From Gymnopus androsaceus JB14 (Eukaryota > Basidiomycota > Agaricomycetes > Agaricales > Omphalotaceae), in contig ML769434.1 in NCBI GenBank assembly GCA_009733575.1, forward strand, positions 444 through 64,443: 64,000 nucleotides of DNA. The letters are read 5' to 3'. The translations under genes and the position numbers were made by a program. This document shows positions 31,640 through 44,018 of the stretch, piece by piece (the stretch's first letter is position 1; each line of letters opens with the position of its first letter). Below the pieces are notes generated by a model. That model had not been told where the DNA came from and did no database searches. It was given only the letters and a program-made list of their open reading frames with translations.

Positions 31640-32960
31640 CCCTGCCGCGACACTAGGTAAAAGGAGACGGTGAAGTCTCCAATGAAACAGCTTACCGCTT
31701 GACTTCTGTTTTTCCAGGGAATAACACTTACTGTTTCAAATTGCAAAGCTAAGAAATTGCGCGGAAAGAGATCCTTAGATTTCATAGGCTAAGTTATGTA
31801 AGTTCTTGATAGCTACTACTTAGTATCCCGTAGTCAACATTGAGAAGGTCTTAAAGGAGAAGCGCAAGAAATTTCACCAAAGGAGTTACATATCTTGAGT
31901 CTTGATAAGATCTTGAACTCATGCTATAGGGAAAGATACAGTCAAAAGACGGGAGAGATTTGAGTACAAGACCCTAAAGCCTGAGCAATGCTCCTTTTGC
32001 TCTGCCTGGGAGGCTGCATTTGTTGTATCAATTCAATCCAGCTTCCCATTTCCTCGCATTATTGCAGCTGTTTGAAAACTCATTCAGTAATGCTCTCAAT
32101 TCATTTGTCTACAAATCTCACTTGACCTGACTTTCATTTCCTTACATTGCTCTAGCAAATTTCAAAGTGGCCCGGGTTTCCTGAAACAGCTGTAAGCTTT
32201 CGGGAACCTAAGGACTAAGCTGCCCACGGCCTTCTAAAGCACTTGAAAAGGTTTGTTTCCCCAAGGGTAGGTGCATAAACCCACAAAGTCCAGCCTGGCA
32301 CATCTTCAGTCTTGCTTCAGTCATCGAGCAATTCGTACTACCACCCTCCCTCAACCAGGGAACGGGATATTGATACAGCGTGGGGCTTGTACAAGTGAGC
32401 TGATTGTCCTAGAAAGTTAGTACACCGTGAACATGTGCCTGTATACTGATACCTGGGGCTTTGCGGGTATTTGCGCACAGTTAACCACCGGGTACTCATA
32501 TTTATTGAATGCTTTTTGATATTATTATGAGGAAGCTTCGGGCTGTTTTAACTCGTACTCCTCTTCCCGACGCCCAATTTCGTTTTTCTTCCCGCCTTCG
32601 GACAATTTTCAGGCTTCATTTGGAACAATCACTTTCGGACAGAATGGAATCCAACTCTTAATCTTTTTTAAATTCCTCTTACAATATTTCTCAATCATAA
32701 CTATTTCCATGCACCTCGGAGCGACCTGGCAAGCACATTGGCTATTTAAACGTAGTATTGACTACAGCTAAACCTCGAGTCAATTCGGACCGTCGATTCA
32801 TCTTTTCCTCCCAAATTCACCTCTTTCTCCTTCATCTAATGACTCGAATACCCAAAGAAGCTGCGCACTCGACTCATTCCCGCCGATTATTTCCCATTTT
32901 ATTCTTGTCAACGGCATTCCGACAACAAACATACCTGAGGCTTTGGATCACTCTATTTGG
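31640..32960 (-). repeat. Segmental duplication, inverted partial copy C
   Basis: The reverse complement of this stretch is colinear with 11950-12641 plus 20907-21370 of copy A and with 42550-44010 of copy B, at lower identity than A against B. It lacks the hAT/Copia insertion and the P450. On the minus strand it leads straight into the terpene synthase promoter, preserving the order that was lost in A and B. Confidence 0.8.
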
Positions 32961-32973
32961 CAAACCCCTTGAC

Positions 32974-33056
32974 AGACAACCCTTTTGAAGTCTTATTCAG
33001 CAACCCTGTCACACATATTAAAGTGTGCCTTTGCTTTCTGAAAATATTTATAGGCT
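32974..33056. repeat. Short dispersed repeat
   Basis: Closely matches 23568-23650 in the same orientation ('caacccttttgaagt', 'cacacatattaaagtgtg'). It lies just outside copy C, as its partner lies just outside copy A. Confidence 0.6.
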
Positions 33057-33059
33057 TCT

Positions 33060-33410
33060 AGTATGTACTGCTAGTGTATCGAAGTCAATACATAAAATCT
33101 GCTTCCTATGATCATGTGTTCCAAAATCAACTGTATTGAAGCATGATATCTAGCAGATGTATTTATCGAGTATAATCTAGGTGTAATCTGCCGTATTCGA
33201 GGTGTAATTCCATTGCCTTCATACCTGTATAACCTAAGAATACCTGGGATATACTTAAAGTATAAAACAGTTTTACAAGGGTTATAGTAATACACCCGCT
33301 GAATTCAATCAGTATTTGCCAGGTATATTGAAGGTATGAAATTCATTATAAATAGCTATTATCCCCATTGTATTCAAGGAGTATTCCCTACATCATACAT
33401 CCCAGGAAAT
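33060..33410. repeat. gtata/gtgtaat motif-rich stretch, possible transposon relic
   Basis: Repeated 'tcgagtataatctaggtgtaatctgccgtattcgaggtgtaat'-type short motifs in both orientations resemble subterminal repeat arrays like those of the 22008-23399 element. No clear ends were found. Confidence 0.35.
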
Positions 33411-33714
33411 GCAGTGAGTGGCTGTTGGTATCTGACGAATCTTCAAGTTGCAACTCTTGCTTATATTACGTATTTTTAATGGCTCTACTGACTCCCGAGG
33501 TAGCCAACCATCTACCGAAGTATATTTGTACGCAATTTCAGTACCCCCTTGTGGATATATCAAACCTATTTCCGCAATCTTTTCAATTCTCCGGTAAGTC
33601 GCTCTACCGCGATACGTGACTATTGTGATCAAATTTATGCAGGAGCATCCGTTCGGTCGCGGACTGACGAATTTAAAAGCTTTAAGCTGTATCATGGTTT
33701 TTGCTCCCGCAATC

Positions 33715-36266
33715 ATGTCTACCTACAACAAATCCTCGTCTGGAGCTCATAAAGAACATCGCAGATTCTCTATGGAGGATATAGGCAGCTCACAAGAAAT
33801 TCCAGCACAATTATTGAAGAAGGACACTCTTACGGAACATCATATAGTCTCTGTGGATGCTATAGGTGAAATTCCAACAAAATCATCAGAGAAGGACAAG
33901 TATCTGGTTACCTTTGATGTTGATGATGCCAAAAACCCACTGGTGTGTGCGATATCAACGTCTACATTAGCAGAACTTGGGTATTAGACAGAGAAAACCT
34001 GTCGGGGCTCTGGAGATCACCCGGGTTTTGCTGATGTATTTACTCACTATACACTCAATTTCACTCATATCTACACAAACAGAATTGGTCCAGAGCAAGA
34101 AGATGGTACCTCACAATGTTTGGAGGCCTACTTGTACTAAATGCGTGAGCATCACATGCTTCTTCATCTTATTTTATGATCAGACTTGCTTTTAGGACAC
34201 TCGCAAGCTCTGCTCGTCAGTAAACTATATAATCCACTGTGTCAATTTATTGATTCAAGCTCGCTTGTAGCATCTGGAATCGCCCAAGCATGGATCGATG
34301 AATATCACCTGTCGGAAGAGGTGTTTACTTTGACAATTTCACTCTTTGTGGCTGGATACTGCGTCGGGTAAATTACTTAACCTTCAGGCTCCAGCCTTTG
34401 CTGGATTTCTCTGATGTCTCTCCTTTACAGACCTCTACTATGGGGCCCTCTTTCAGAACAGTTTGGACGGAGGCCGGTGTTTATTGGATCTTTTTTTGTT
34501 TACATGGTGCGCCCTTTCACCCTCCCGCACTTGAAGTCTTGCCAAAAACCTACTGTTGTATCAAAGATCTTCCAACTAGCTATGGCCGTTTCGCAGAATA
34601 TAGCATCAATCCTTGTCTTTCGTTTCCTTGGAGGGACTTTCGCTGCAGCGCCTCTTACGAACTCCGGGTACTTTCATTACTGATGGTCTTTGTGACCCAT
34701 TCAAGTTGACAGATTCCGTATACAGCGCTTTAATATCCGATATTTGGGATGCAAAGACTCGTGGGAAAGCTATGGCCATCTTTACTGTATGTTTTTTCTT
34801 CATTTTTCGATACTTATAAGCTTAAAGGTACACTTCCTTCCTCCTCTCCTTCCTGTTTTAGTTAGCGCCGTTCGTGGGACCTTCTTTAGCGCCTGCTATC
34901 TCAGGATTCATGTATGTTTCCGGTGGGTGTCGTCAATCATATTACTTTTTGCATTCCCTCACCGCTTATACAGGAGTGTCGTGGCGATGGGTCTTTTGGC
35001 TTCTCACCATATTTGTAGGAGAAAGCAAGCAGCTTAAAATATGTTTTAATTTTCATCTTCTTTCATCCAGGCTGGCGTTTGTTGGATATTGATTGTACTC
35101 ACGCTGCCTGAGACCTATGGGTGAGCTATAATGATGTATTGTGTATTCATTTTCACCTTTTTGATGATTACCCAGACCTATTATATTGGTACAAAAGGCT
35201 GATAAAAAGCGAAAGGAGACTGGAGATGACAACTACTACGCTCCCATGGAAGTCACCAAGAAAACAATCGGTCAACAAGTGGAGAATGTCCTTGCTCGAC
35301 CTTTCCGGATGCTCATCCAAGAGCCCATGCTTCTTGCAGGAACAATGTACATGAGTGTGAGTAGTTTGCATCAACAGTATATTATCTCGGATTTAATAGG
35401 ATGTTTGATAGTTCGTATATGGATGCCTCTACCTTCTCTTTGAGGCGTATCCTGTTGTCTTCACGGAAGGACATAAAATGAATGCTGGTATCTCTGGTCT
35501 GATGTATCTACCACTCATGATTGGAGGAACGGTAGCCGTCATACTGGTGAGCTCTTTTCAGTAGTACTGCTTACCAAAGACTCAGCAATTATATCTCCAG
35601 TATGTTTTGATTTTCAACCCCCGCTATGAAAAGGAAACTGCAAGATGTGCTCCAAATGCTGTCCCTCCAGAGTTTCGAATGGAAATTGTTGTCATTGCGG
35701 GCCCAATATATGCTGCATCTTTCTTCTGGTTTGCATGGACCTCCTTCCCTTCTGTCTCTTTCTGGGCTCCTATGATGGCTGGAGGCGGAATGGGCTTTGG
35801 AATCTCATGGATCTTTGTGAGTGTTGATGACACTACTTACTAATCCCACATTTTTAACATCTTTTTAGCAAGGCCTGTTCAACTATATTATTGATACATA
35901 TTTGATGTCGGCAGCCTCTGCACTCGCTGCATGTACTGTTATTCGCAGTCTTTTTGGTGCTGGTTTTCCGGTATATATTATTTTTTTTGGTGGCTAATTT
36001 TGAATATCCGCTGAATACTATTCCTAATTAGCTCTTTGCAAACCAGATGTATGGAAGGTTGGGGCCTGAATGGGCTTCTACGCTATTGGGATTCCTTGCA
36101 TTAGCAATGGTACCTATCCCATTTGTCTTTATCAAGTGTGTGCTGCACTCCAACCCACTACAATTCCAGCTGAAAATGATTTCCTAGGTTTGGAGCTACT
36201 TTACGAGGCAAATCAAAGAATGTAGTTGCCAATGGGCCCTCCGTCCAGCAGGCCCAACGAATTTAA
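33715..36266 (+). CDS. MFS drug:H+ antiporter-like transporter
   Basis: A multi-spanning plasma-membrane transporter of the major facilitator superfamily, DHA1 type. It starts [10 protein letters not shown] with a long hydrophilic N-terminus. DDAKNPL is then spliced across a 138-nt intron (33943-34080) to [15 protein letters not shown], the usual entry to TM1. Further exons give [20 protein letters not shown], the loop 2-3 signature [56 protein letters not shown] and SWRWVFWL. A central loop ([16 protein letters not shown]) precedes the C-terminal half with [11 protein letters not shown] and [20 protein letters not shown]. It has about 11 introns of 45-60 nt, mostly GT-AG, and ends QQAQRI. 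No break was noticed. Beside a terpene synthase it may export the product; that is inference. Confidence 0.88.
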
Positions 36267-37107
36267 GAAGATATCTCTGAACCTTGATCAGAATACAACC
36301 AGCTATGACTAATACTCTTTACATCCACATATATGACTACTATTTCCCCCCTTTTTGCCTTAATGTACAGTCCAATTTTACTTTCAGAGGATTTCGGTAG
36401 TTTAGTAAACTAATCCATTATTTCTTATCAATGTTTTTTCGCCAGAGGATGTGGATCAGTACTACAAAAGATGGTTTATGAGCATTAAAGTCATGAACCT
36501 ATCAGCTAAAAATGTATAATGCAGTCAATCACTGATAGTGCCCGAAATTGCCTCCAGTCCCAACAGCCTAGGACACAGATGGAATGGCATGCACTGGCTA
36601 GAGCTCCCAGAGTCCCAAAAATTACCTTATTTGGAAATAAAAAGAGTTGTCATCATTTTTTAAAGCACTGGAAGGACTGGGAGCGCTTCGACAATTAGAC
36701 ATTGCTGGCAGATTTAAAATGCAAAATACTCTACACATTTTTGCTGATGGAGCTTTCAAAAGTGAATTTATGCAGTGCAGCTCCCGGTTTTCTAGAGCTT
36801 GGAAATACAGAGAACTGATGAAAACCGGTGCAAACCGGTAGTGCACTGGTGTAATTTTCCATACCAAGTATAAGTAATTACTATTAGTACAACAAGTATT
36901 TACTTACAGCCCTTAGGATAATTCTACTGAACAACCTCCTTAGCTCAAGTCTTATTTAACACCCCAGTTGCGGTCACATATGGTCACACATGGTCACATT
37001 GAGGTCGCAACATATAACTTTGCCTCTGAACTCAATTTTTTGTGAATGGCAGAGATTTGCTCTTGGTGCAGTATTCCATTTATTGTAGCCTTTAGGGATC
37101 TGCACCA
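36267..37107. other. Intergenic, no gene recognised
   Basis: 3' flank of the MFS gene plus about 600 nt of unremarkable sequence. Short ORFs such as 36647-36841 show no domain. Confidence 0.4.
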
Positions 37108-37287
37108 CATCAGCAAAACCTGTATTTTTGCTGGAGAAAATCAATAAATTTGGAGCATCTCTGGAGCAAGGGTACTAATTCCAGAGAGCTCTGGAGCTCT
37201 TTGAGGAGATTTGACAGCTTGATTGACAGCTGTCAAGCTCTGGAGCTCTCTGGAGACCTTAAGCAAAAAATACAGGTTTTGCTGATG
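37108..37287. mobile_element. MITE with CATCAGCAAA terminal inverted repeats (second copy)
   Basis: 180 bp with terminal inverted repeats CATCAGCAAAACCTGTATTT, flanked by CA on both sides (37106-37107 and 37288-37289). The core is rich in 'gagctctggag' palindromes. Same terminal sequence and same 2-bp duplication length as 894-1062 and 22008-23399. Confidence 0.82.
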
Positions 37288-37730
37288 CATAACTGTAAAG
37301 TACAGCATTGCAGTGCATTTTCATAGGTACTCATGCAACAATCTAAGGTCCTTTCTGTAGTTGCAACTTGCACCTTACCATCTGTCATATTTAGTCATAT
37401 AGATATGGCAATTTATGGGTGATGATATTAGTTATATTAGATTTAGATACCAATATGAAATGGGTAACATTGGGGATATCTTAGTACTGTATTGTTTTGA
37501 AAAGAAGTTCAGCCAATGTTAGGCATTATGGCTTGGACACATTCAGTTCAGGATTCAGCCACCACCAGGTAGCATGACACATTGAAATTCAGCTCAAATA
37601 TAGTAGCCGGTGTAGGCAGAATTTAGCCCATAAGCACAGAATAATCATAGTTCAAAGGCCAATTTTACATGTTACAAAGATAGAAATCACCCCAGTTCAG
37701 TACCCCAAGTTATGCATTACTGGAACCTAA
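37288..37730. other. Intergenic, no gene recognised
   Basis: AT-rich, no ORF above 60 codons with any domain and no clear repeat ends. Confidence 0.35.
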
Positions 37731-37889
37731 GAGTCTGTTTGGCAAAAGATGACGCTGAACTTTGACCACTAAATCTTGCCCATATATAGCAAATGACTAA
37801 AAATTGAATGGTGGAGCAATTAGTCATTTGCTATATATAGGCAAGATTTAGCGGTCAAAGTTCAACATTATCTTTTGCCAAACAGGCTC
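37731..37889. mobile_element. Tourist-like (PIF/Harbinger) MITE
   Basis: 159 bp that folds almost completely on itself with arms of about 65-70 bp. The ends are GAGTCTGTTTGGCAAAAGAT and a near complement, flanked by TAA (37728-37730 and 37890-37892). A 3-bp TAA duplication and a G-rich GAGxCTGTTTGG terminus are typical of PIF/Harbinger MITEs. Confidence 0.85.
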
Positions 37890-37892
37890 TAA

Positions 37893-38351
37893 ATCATCAG
37901 AAAAAACTGTTTTGGGCCCAGAAGAATCCAAGGTCATGCAGTCCTCTTAGGCAACCTGAGGCATCCTAGTTGGCCCAGGAAAAAGGCACAACTTTGGACA
38001 CCTCAGGTATCGTAGTTGTCCTAAGTGTCCTGGGACATCCTGAAACATCCTAGGACATCCTGTGAATCTTAGTGATGTGCCGGCCCGGCTTTGGCCTGTG
38101 AGCCCCGGCTTTGGCCCAGTGGGCCAGTGCTTGGGCTTTCCAAAACTGAAGCCGGGCCCTGGCTTGGCCCAGCCTGGCTTTGGCTTAAGCCGGGGCTTTT
38201 GATGTGGCTGTGTACACATGCAGAACTCATCACTGAGTGGTCCTTTGGAAGGATTATGAGTACTATACACTAAATATAGCTTACTGGAAGTAAACAGAGT
38301 CCTTGCAATAAGCTGAAGAGTGCAACAAACCCAATGATCATGTCTCTGTTC
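37893..38351. other. Low-complexity and GC-rich repeat-like stretch
   Basis: 37960-38060 contains tandem-like 'ggacatcctg' motifs. 38070-38195 is a Gly/Pro/Trp-codon-like palindromic patch ('ggcccggctttggcc' and similar), which resembles the subterminal region of hAT MITEs. No gene. Confidence 0.4.
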
Positions 38352-39099
38352 CAAGGCGGTTCAAATTTTATAAAAATTGACTGGATGTCGATTTTTTTTT
38401 CTTGCACCTGGTCAGTGGACTAACTAACTACGTAAGCATTCCCACACCCATACTTGTAGGTGCCGAAAAAAACGGTCCGGCAAATAAACCCATCCTTGTT
38501 AATTAGCTTCTGTTCCTTAATTTACAGTCTTCACTTCCCTGTTTTTTAGGTTTAGGGTGTAGATATACAATTGATACAGATGTTCCCCCACTCAAAATTT
38601 TGTGTGACCTTTGTTTGCTTGCAAACCAGCCTTAATAATTCAGACCACCAGTATTTTCCGGACCGTTTTTTTCGGTGCCTACAAGTATATGGTATATCAT
38701 GATAAGATTTCATCGTAGATGGCTCTTTATAGATGCCATTTGGACACTGTACCCTCAGTTTAAGCTTTGTTCTAAGTTCTAGAGTATAATTGACATCCAT
38801 ACCTAGGCTGTAGCACATCCCCATATTGATCCTTCCAAGAAATATGATACTATTCAAATACTATCATTCATTGTAAGTACCACAAATCAAGTACACTATG
38901 GCTGTAGAGTATACAAGTAAGGCTATACTTCAAAAGATGCAAGATCTACTCATTTATGAAACTTCAAGACTGCCAGAAGTGGTCAAAATGGGTCAAAATA
39001 GGTCAAATTTTGTGGTGTCAAAAATTTTTTTTTTTCTGCCGGAGGGCTGGACTAACTAACATAGGCCCGGTTGGGTGCTAAATTCTTTGAACCCCCTTG
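38352..39099. mobile_element. hAT-like element relic (CAAGGGGG... family)
   Basis: Left end CAAGGCGGTTCAAA and right end complementary to CAAGGGGGTTCAAA. Inside both ends lie the 'ggactaactaac' blocks seen in 4222-5209. No target duplication is visible. Its right end coincides with the start of duplication copy B. Confidence 0.65.
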
Positions 39100-39220
39100 C
39101 AGAAAAGTATATTCTTTACCAACTCCCCAGTAAAATCTATCATCTTAATTGAAAGAACATCCTACACCTTCTCATATATTTAATCAGAAAAATAGCTGTA
39201 TGAATTAGAAATAAATCCGT

Positions 39221-41571
39221 TTATTCCACCCTGGTGACAATGAGAGGAAGTGATGGAGAACCACTGCTTTTCGCCACTGGTATGATTGTAAAGGCAACAT
39301 TGCAGCAAATATCGGACTCCACAGGCAGAGTAAAAGTGAAGTGTCGAAGGAGCTCCGAAAGAATTACTTGGATCTCCAAGATACTAAAGGGTTGTTAGTA
39401 CGGCTAAAATAGATATGTTACAACTTCAAAACTCACGCAAATCGCCAACTATAAAAATTGACACAGTTGATATGAGTTCAAGTCAGATATTTGCGAGAGA
39501 TTTCGTGGTAAAATTCAATGATACTTACCCGATGCAGACTCGCGATCCACCCAGGAATGTAAGCCTGTGCGCAAGATGAACGGAAACCTATTGACAGTAA
39601 GGAAAAACCCACAAGTTTGCATATGGGCCAATAGCATTACTGGTAGGTACATTCCCATCTATCCAACGAGATGGTTTGAACTCCAATGCATCCTTACCCC
39701 AGAATGGAACCAACCTAAAGCCAGGAGAGATTTAGTGAACAGAGTTTCATGATGAACTGAGGTGTTTTACTTATTGTAGGCCGAAATAGTGACAGCAATA
39801 TGCTGACCTTTCTCAACTGGAATTTCATGGATGTGTTCACCTGTAGCGGTGATAATTGGCTGGGAGAGCGGAATAACAGTGTCTTTAGTGACTTGGCGCT
39901 CTGAAACAGGCAATCCAGCATATACTCGCAACACCTCCTATAGTTCTGATCAGTATACCGTTGGAAGCTGGCAGTGTTGCCCAGCATTACGCACACACCT
40001 TCATAAAGGCATTCAAATGAATGAGAGCATCAAAGTCATTATAATTTGGGTCGCCTGTGGCGAGTTTGGTAGTGATTTCCTGTCGGAGCTGTTCCTGGTA
40101 CTCGGGATTCTTTGCAAGCTCATATAATGCCCAAGCAATTGCATTTGCCTTCAAATTCATTTTAGGAAGTGTAATTCTCTGAGATGCCATGCATACCGTT
40201 GTTTCATGCCCAGCAATGACTACAGTTGAAATCGCCTGTGAAAACTCTTCATGTGTCATCTTTGCAGCAGCATTATCAGACATGGTGGCCTTTACTGAAA
40301 AAGGATTGAGTAACTTTAGTATTTCACATGAGAAGAGTGGTTGCGAACCAAGATTGCTTAGGAGATCATGTCCAATTTCATCACCCATTTTCAGTGTTTC
40401 TTTCCTTGACTCAAAAAGCTCATTAGTCACATGGGCGGAAATCTCCTTGTTCTTCTGAATGAATTGAGATGCTGATGTTGGTAAATACATGGCCGCTCGG
40501 AGTAGGAACGTTGGCACGAATGGAATGAGTGCATCAACCAAGATTGCACTGTTGGACCGAGGAGATGACAGAGTTCTAAAGGGAGCATGGTCATTGATAT
40601 ATAACAGTCAAAAAAATAATTAATCAGTTAAAAAATGGGGATATTTGACATACAAGAGATCATGATAACTTTTCACGTAATCCGGGTTAGTTTGAACCGA
40701 GAATCCCATCACAGCTGGTGAGGGAGTTAACATGCACACAACAAAAGGATGGTAATGAAGGGAGACTCACCCTCACCGATTGCATCAAGTGATGCATCAT
40801 GCAAAGAATGAAAGATATCCATAAGAGAGCCTGATGTATGAGATTCCTGAGCGGTCTCCCACTTTTCGACAAGCTACAAAAATCATTTATAGAAGACCCA
40901 GTTGAAATGCACTTGACACTTACACAATCGGCAACTTTCTTGAATACAGGAGGAAGAGTGTGGATATATGATGCTGAAAATGCCGGGTTCATGATGTTTC
41001 TCAAACGACGATGATCTGCTCCTATAATCAAGATTTATGCAGTTAGCTGAGAGTTTTTTCGAGGAGAAGTTTAACACACCATGAACATATCCTAGTGTTT
41101 TCTCCCCAACCAGCTCTCGTACAACTCGCTGGTGCTGTTCTGATCTTGCGAAGATGACATTGTCACTGAGTATATACTTAAGAGCCGTTGGGTCAGAGAC
41201 CATGAGTCTTTCTTGCTGCTCATTACCACGTCAGCATTTTGATCTTAAAGAAGGACAAAAAGCTACCAACCCCAAAGCAACCTTTGACTTTATAAACCAT
41301 ACCATATTGCTCTTGCCATTTGAACTCGTAATCACCGTAGTTCTCGGCAAGAATGAGCTCGCGCATATGTCCTTCATAGAAGAGAGAAATCATCAGGAGA
41401 TGTAAGACATGTCTTAAGTTGATACATACCATAGATCCAGGATGAGGATATCGGCCCAGGTATCTTTTTCAGAAAGTCTGAACTTGAACGACGACGCAAG
41501 AGAAAGAGTAGCACTGGCAACATGAGAGCAGTTGCAAGGCCAATCGCAGCTGTAGAGAAAGGTCTTTCCAT
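39221..41571 (-). CDS. Cytochrome P450 monooxygenase (copy B)
   Basis: Near-identical paralogue of the P450 at 8610-10954 with the same exon structure: start MERPFSTAAIGLA (41571), hinge IPGPISSSW, I-helix AGHETT followed by the 48-nt in-frame intron, EVLR K-helix, PERF-region WGKDALE-type sequence, and haem loop FLGGSRVCIG. The intron before the haem exon ends CACAG here and CGCAG in copy A, so the acceptor is preserved. Amino-acid differences are few (for example MYLP...FLLRAAMY here, FLLRGAMY in A). No disabling mutation was found by eye. Two intact copies suggest dosage or neofunctionalisation after a recent duplication. Confidence 0.88.
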
Positions 41572-42113
41572 ACTTTCAGCGGTAGTTTCAGTAGATGGAT
41601 GGACAGATATTCCTCGAGCGGTATAAATAATCTCTCTATACCACAACTAAAAAGCTCGGACTGGTATCATCAGGGTTTGGTAACCCCGGGACCCGAGTGT
41701 CAAGGGAGAAAGCTGCGGAAGGATATATCCCGAACAGAGAACAAACTCATTCATTCCGTACTTTTACGTTCCCCGGTTGAATCATGTCAAGTTCTTTAGT
41801 GAGTAAAAATCCTTATACTCCCGCCTTTCCCGGGCCCCCAGTGATTTCTTGTGAGATGATTGTTTATACCAGTCAAGTCTATTGATAAAGGCCATCAAGG
41901 CTGTTCGGATATATGTAGTACCGGTGCAAATACATGAAACGCTGTAGTAACAATTTTGGGGATAGCATCTCAAATCTCAAGGACCAAGGTCAAAGCTGTG
42001 ATTTTACTAGAGCACTGATGGCCTGTTTTATAAAATTTTTCAATAACATAATGGTTATGATTTGGTGCATCGACGACATCAAGTTGGTAGTTGGGGATCG
42101 TTCCAACGGTGAG

Positions 42114-42314
42114 TACTGGATAATTACGACCAATAGTTCCCGGGGTGTTACGCGTTATGCCGAAATTTTTTGTCACATTTAAGCCTTATTTGGGCCGTTT
42201 TTTGGCCAAATCTCAAGTTCCTGGACCCTTGTTATGCGTTACGATTTTCAAAATCACCAAGTTCCCGGGTCCGGCGTTACGGTTACGGGAACTATTGGTT
42301 GTAATTATACAGTA
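42114..42314. mobile_element. Mariner-like MITE (copy B orthologue)
   Basis: Same position and family as 11495-11715, about 20 bp shorter because of an internal deletion near 42190. It is shared with copy A and therefore predates the duplication. Confidence 0.72.
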
Positions 42315-43497
42315 ATTTGATAAAACGAGGTCGTGCAGGTCGTGCAGGCCTATGCACAATGTATAACCGCAGCTTGCTATGCAGGCTATCTCTCAAAAAG
42401 GGAATATGCGAGAGGCAAATCTATGGATTCGGTGTGTTGTATATACATATCAGGGCTTATAGGTAAATAAGTCTGACTCCTAGGTAGAGAAGGGAACAAT
42501 AGCTGCAAAAAGAGAGAAAGGCGATCTGTCTAATTAGTAGTTGTTGATAAGGATAAAATGAGAAATATCAGGCGGGAATACGTCGAGTCCGCAGCTTCTT
42601 TGTGTATTCAATTCATTAGCTGAAGGGGAAAGAGCCTAGAGGTGAGGTTGCGAAGAAAAGATGAATCGACGGTCCAAATTGACTGGAGGTCTAGCTATAG
42701 TCAATCCTACATTAAACGGCAAATATGCTTGACAGGTTGCTCGGAGGTGCATGGACATGGTTATGACTGAGAAATGTCGTACGAGGAATTAAAAAGATTA
42801 AGAATTGGCTTCCTTTTTGTTCGAAGGTGATAGTCCGAATGGTGCTTGATAATTTTCGGGAGGCGGTAAGGAAACAAAACTGGGGAGAAAAGTACGAGTT
42901 AGTATAACTCGAAGCTTCCCAATAATAATATCAAAAAGCATTCAATAAATATGAGTACCCGGTGGTTAACTGTGCGCAAATACCCGCTGAGCCACAAGTA
43001 TCAGTATCCGGGTACATGTCCACGGTGTACTAACTTTCTGGGGCAATCAGTTCACTTGTAGAAGCCCCATACTTTATCAATATCCTGTTTCCAAGTTGAG
43101 GGAGAGTGATACTAGTGTGAATCGCTTGATGACTACCAAACATTTGCTACACTGAACTTTGTGGGTTTACCCACCCTTGAGAAAAAAAAACGGTACACAC
43201 CTTGTCAAGTGCTTTGGGATGTTATGTTTATTCCTTGTGGCTCCGCAAACTTACAGCTGTTTATGCCACTTCAAAAATTTGGTAAGGAAATGAGATTCAG
43301 GTCGAGTGAGACTTGTGGGTATTAGGTAAACGAATGGAGAGCAGTGCTGAATGAGTTCTAAAACAGCTGTAATGATGCGAGGAAATGGGACTTTGGATTT
43401 AATTGGTGCACATAATGCAGCCTCCCTGGGCAGAGCTAAAGGAGCATGGCTCAGGCTTCAGGGTCTTGTACTCAATTCTCTCCCATCACTTGACTGT

Positions 43498-43824
43498 ATC
43501 TTTCCTTACAGCATGCATTCAAGATCTTATCAAATCAAGATATGTAACTCCTTTGGTAAAATTTCTTGCATTTCTCCTTTAAGACCTTCTCAATGTTGAC
43601 TACAGGATCTTTCCTTACAGCATGCATTCAAGATCTTCTCAAATCAAGATATGTAACTCCTTTGGTAAAATTTCTTGCATTTCTCCTTTAAGACCTTCTC
43701 AATGTTGACTACAGGATCTTTCCTTACAGTATGCATTCAAGATCTTATCAAATCAAGATATGTAACTCCTTTGGTAAAATTTCTTGCATTTCTCCTTAAG
43801 ACCTTCTCAATGTTGACTACAGGA
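43498..43824 (+). repeat. Tandem triplication, 109-bp unit
   Basis: Three head-to-tail units starting 'atctttccttacag' at 43498, 43607 and 43716, nearly identical (one or two differences each). Copies A (about 21073-21182) and C have a single unit, so the expansion is specific to copy B and recent. Confidence 0.92.
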
Positions 43825-44018
43825 TGCGAAATAGTAGCTACCAAGAACTTAAACAGCTTGGTCTATTGGATCTAAGGATAACTTTCTGTGCAATTCCTCA
43901 GCCTTGCAATATGAAACAGTAAGTGTTCTTCCCTGGAAAAACAGAAGTCAAGCGGTAAGCTGTTTCATTGCAGACTTCACCATCCCCTTTTACCTAGTGT
44001 CGAGACAGAGTGTTTGAA

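Noticed and set aside
38352..39107. hAT insertion with TSD at the edge of copy B
   Set aside because: The termini fit the family, but the flanking 8-mers (ctctgttc, cagaaaag) do not match, so it is reported as a relic only.
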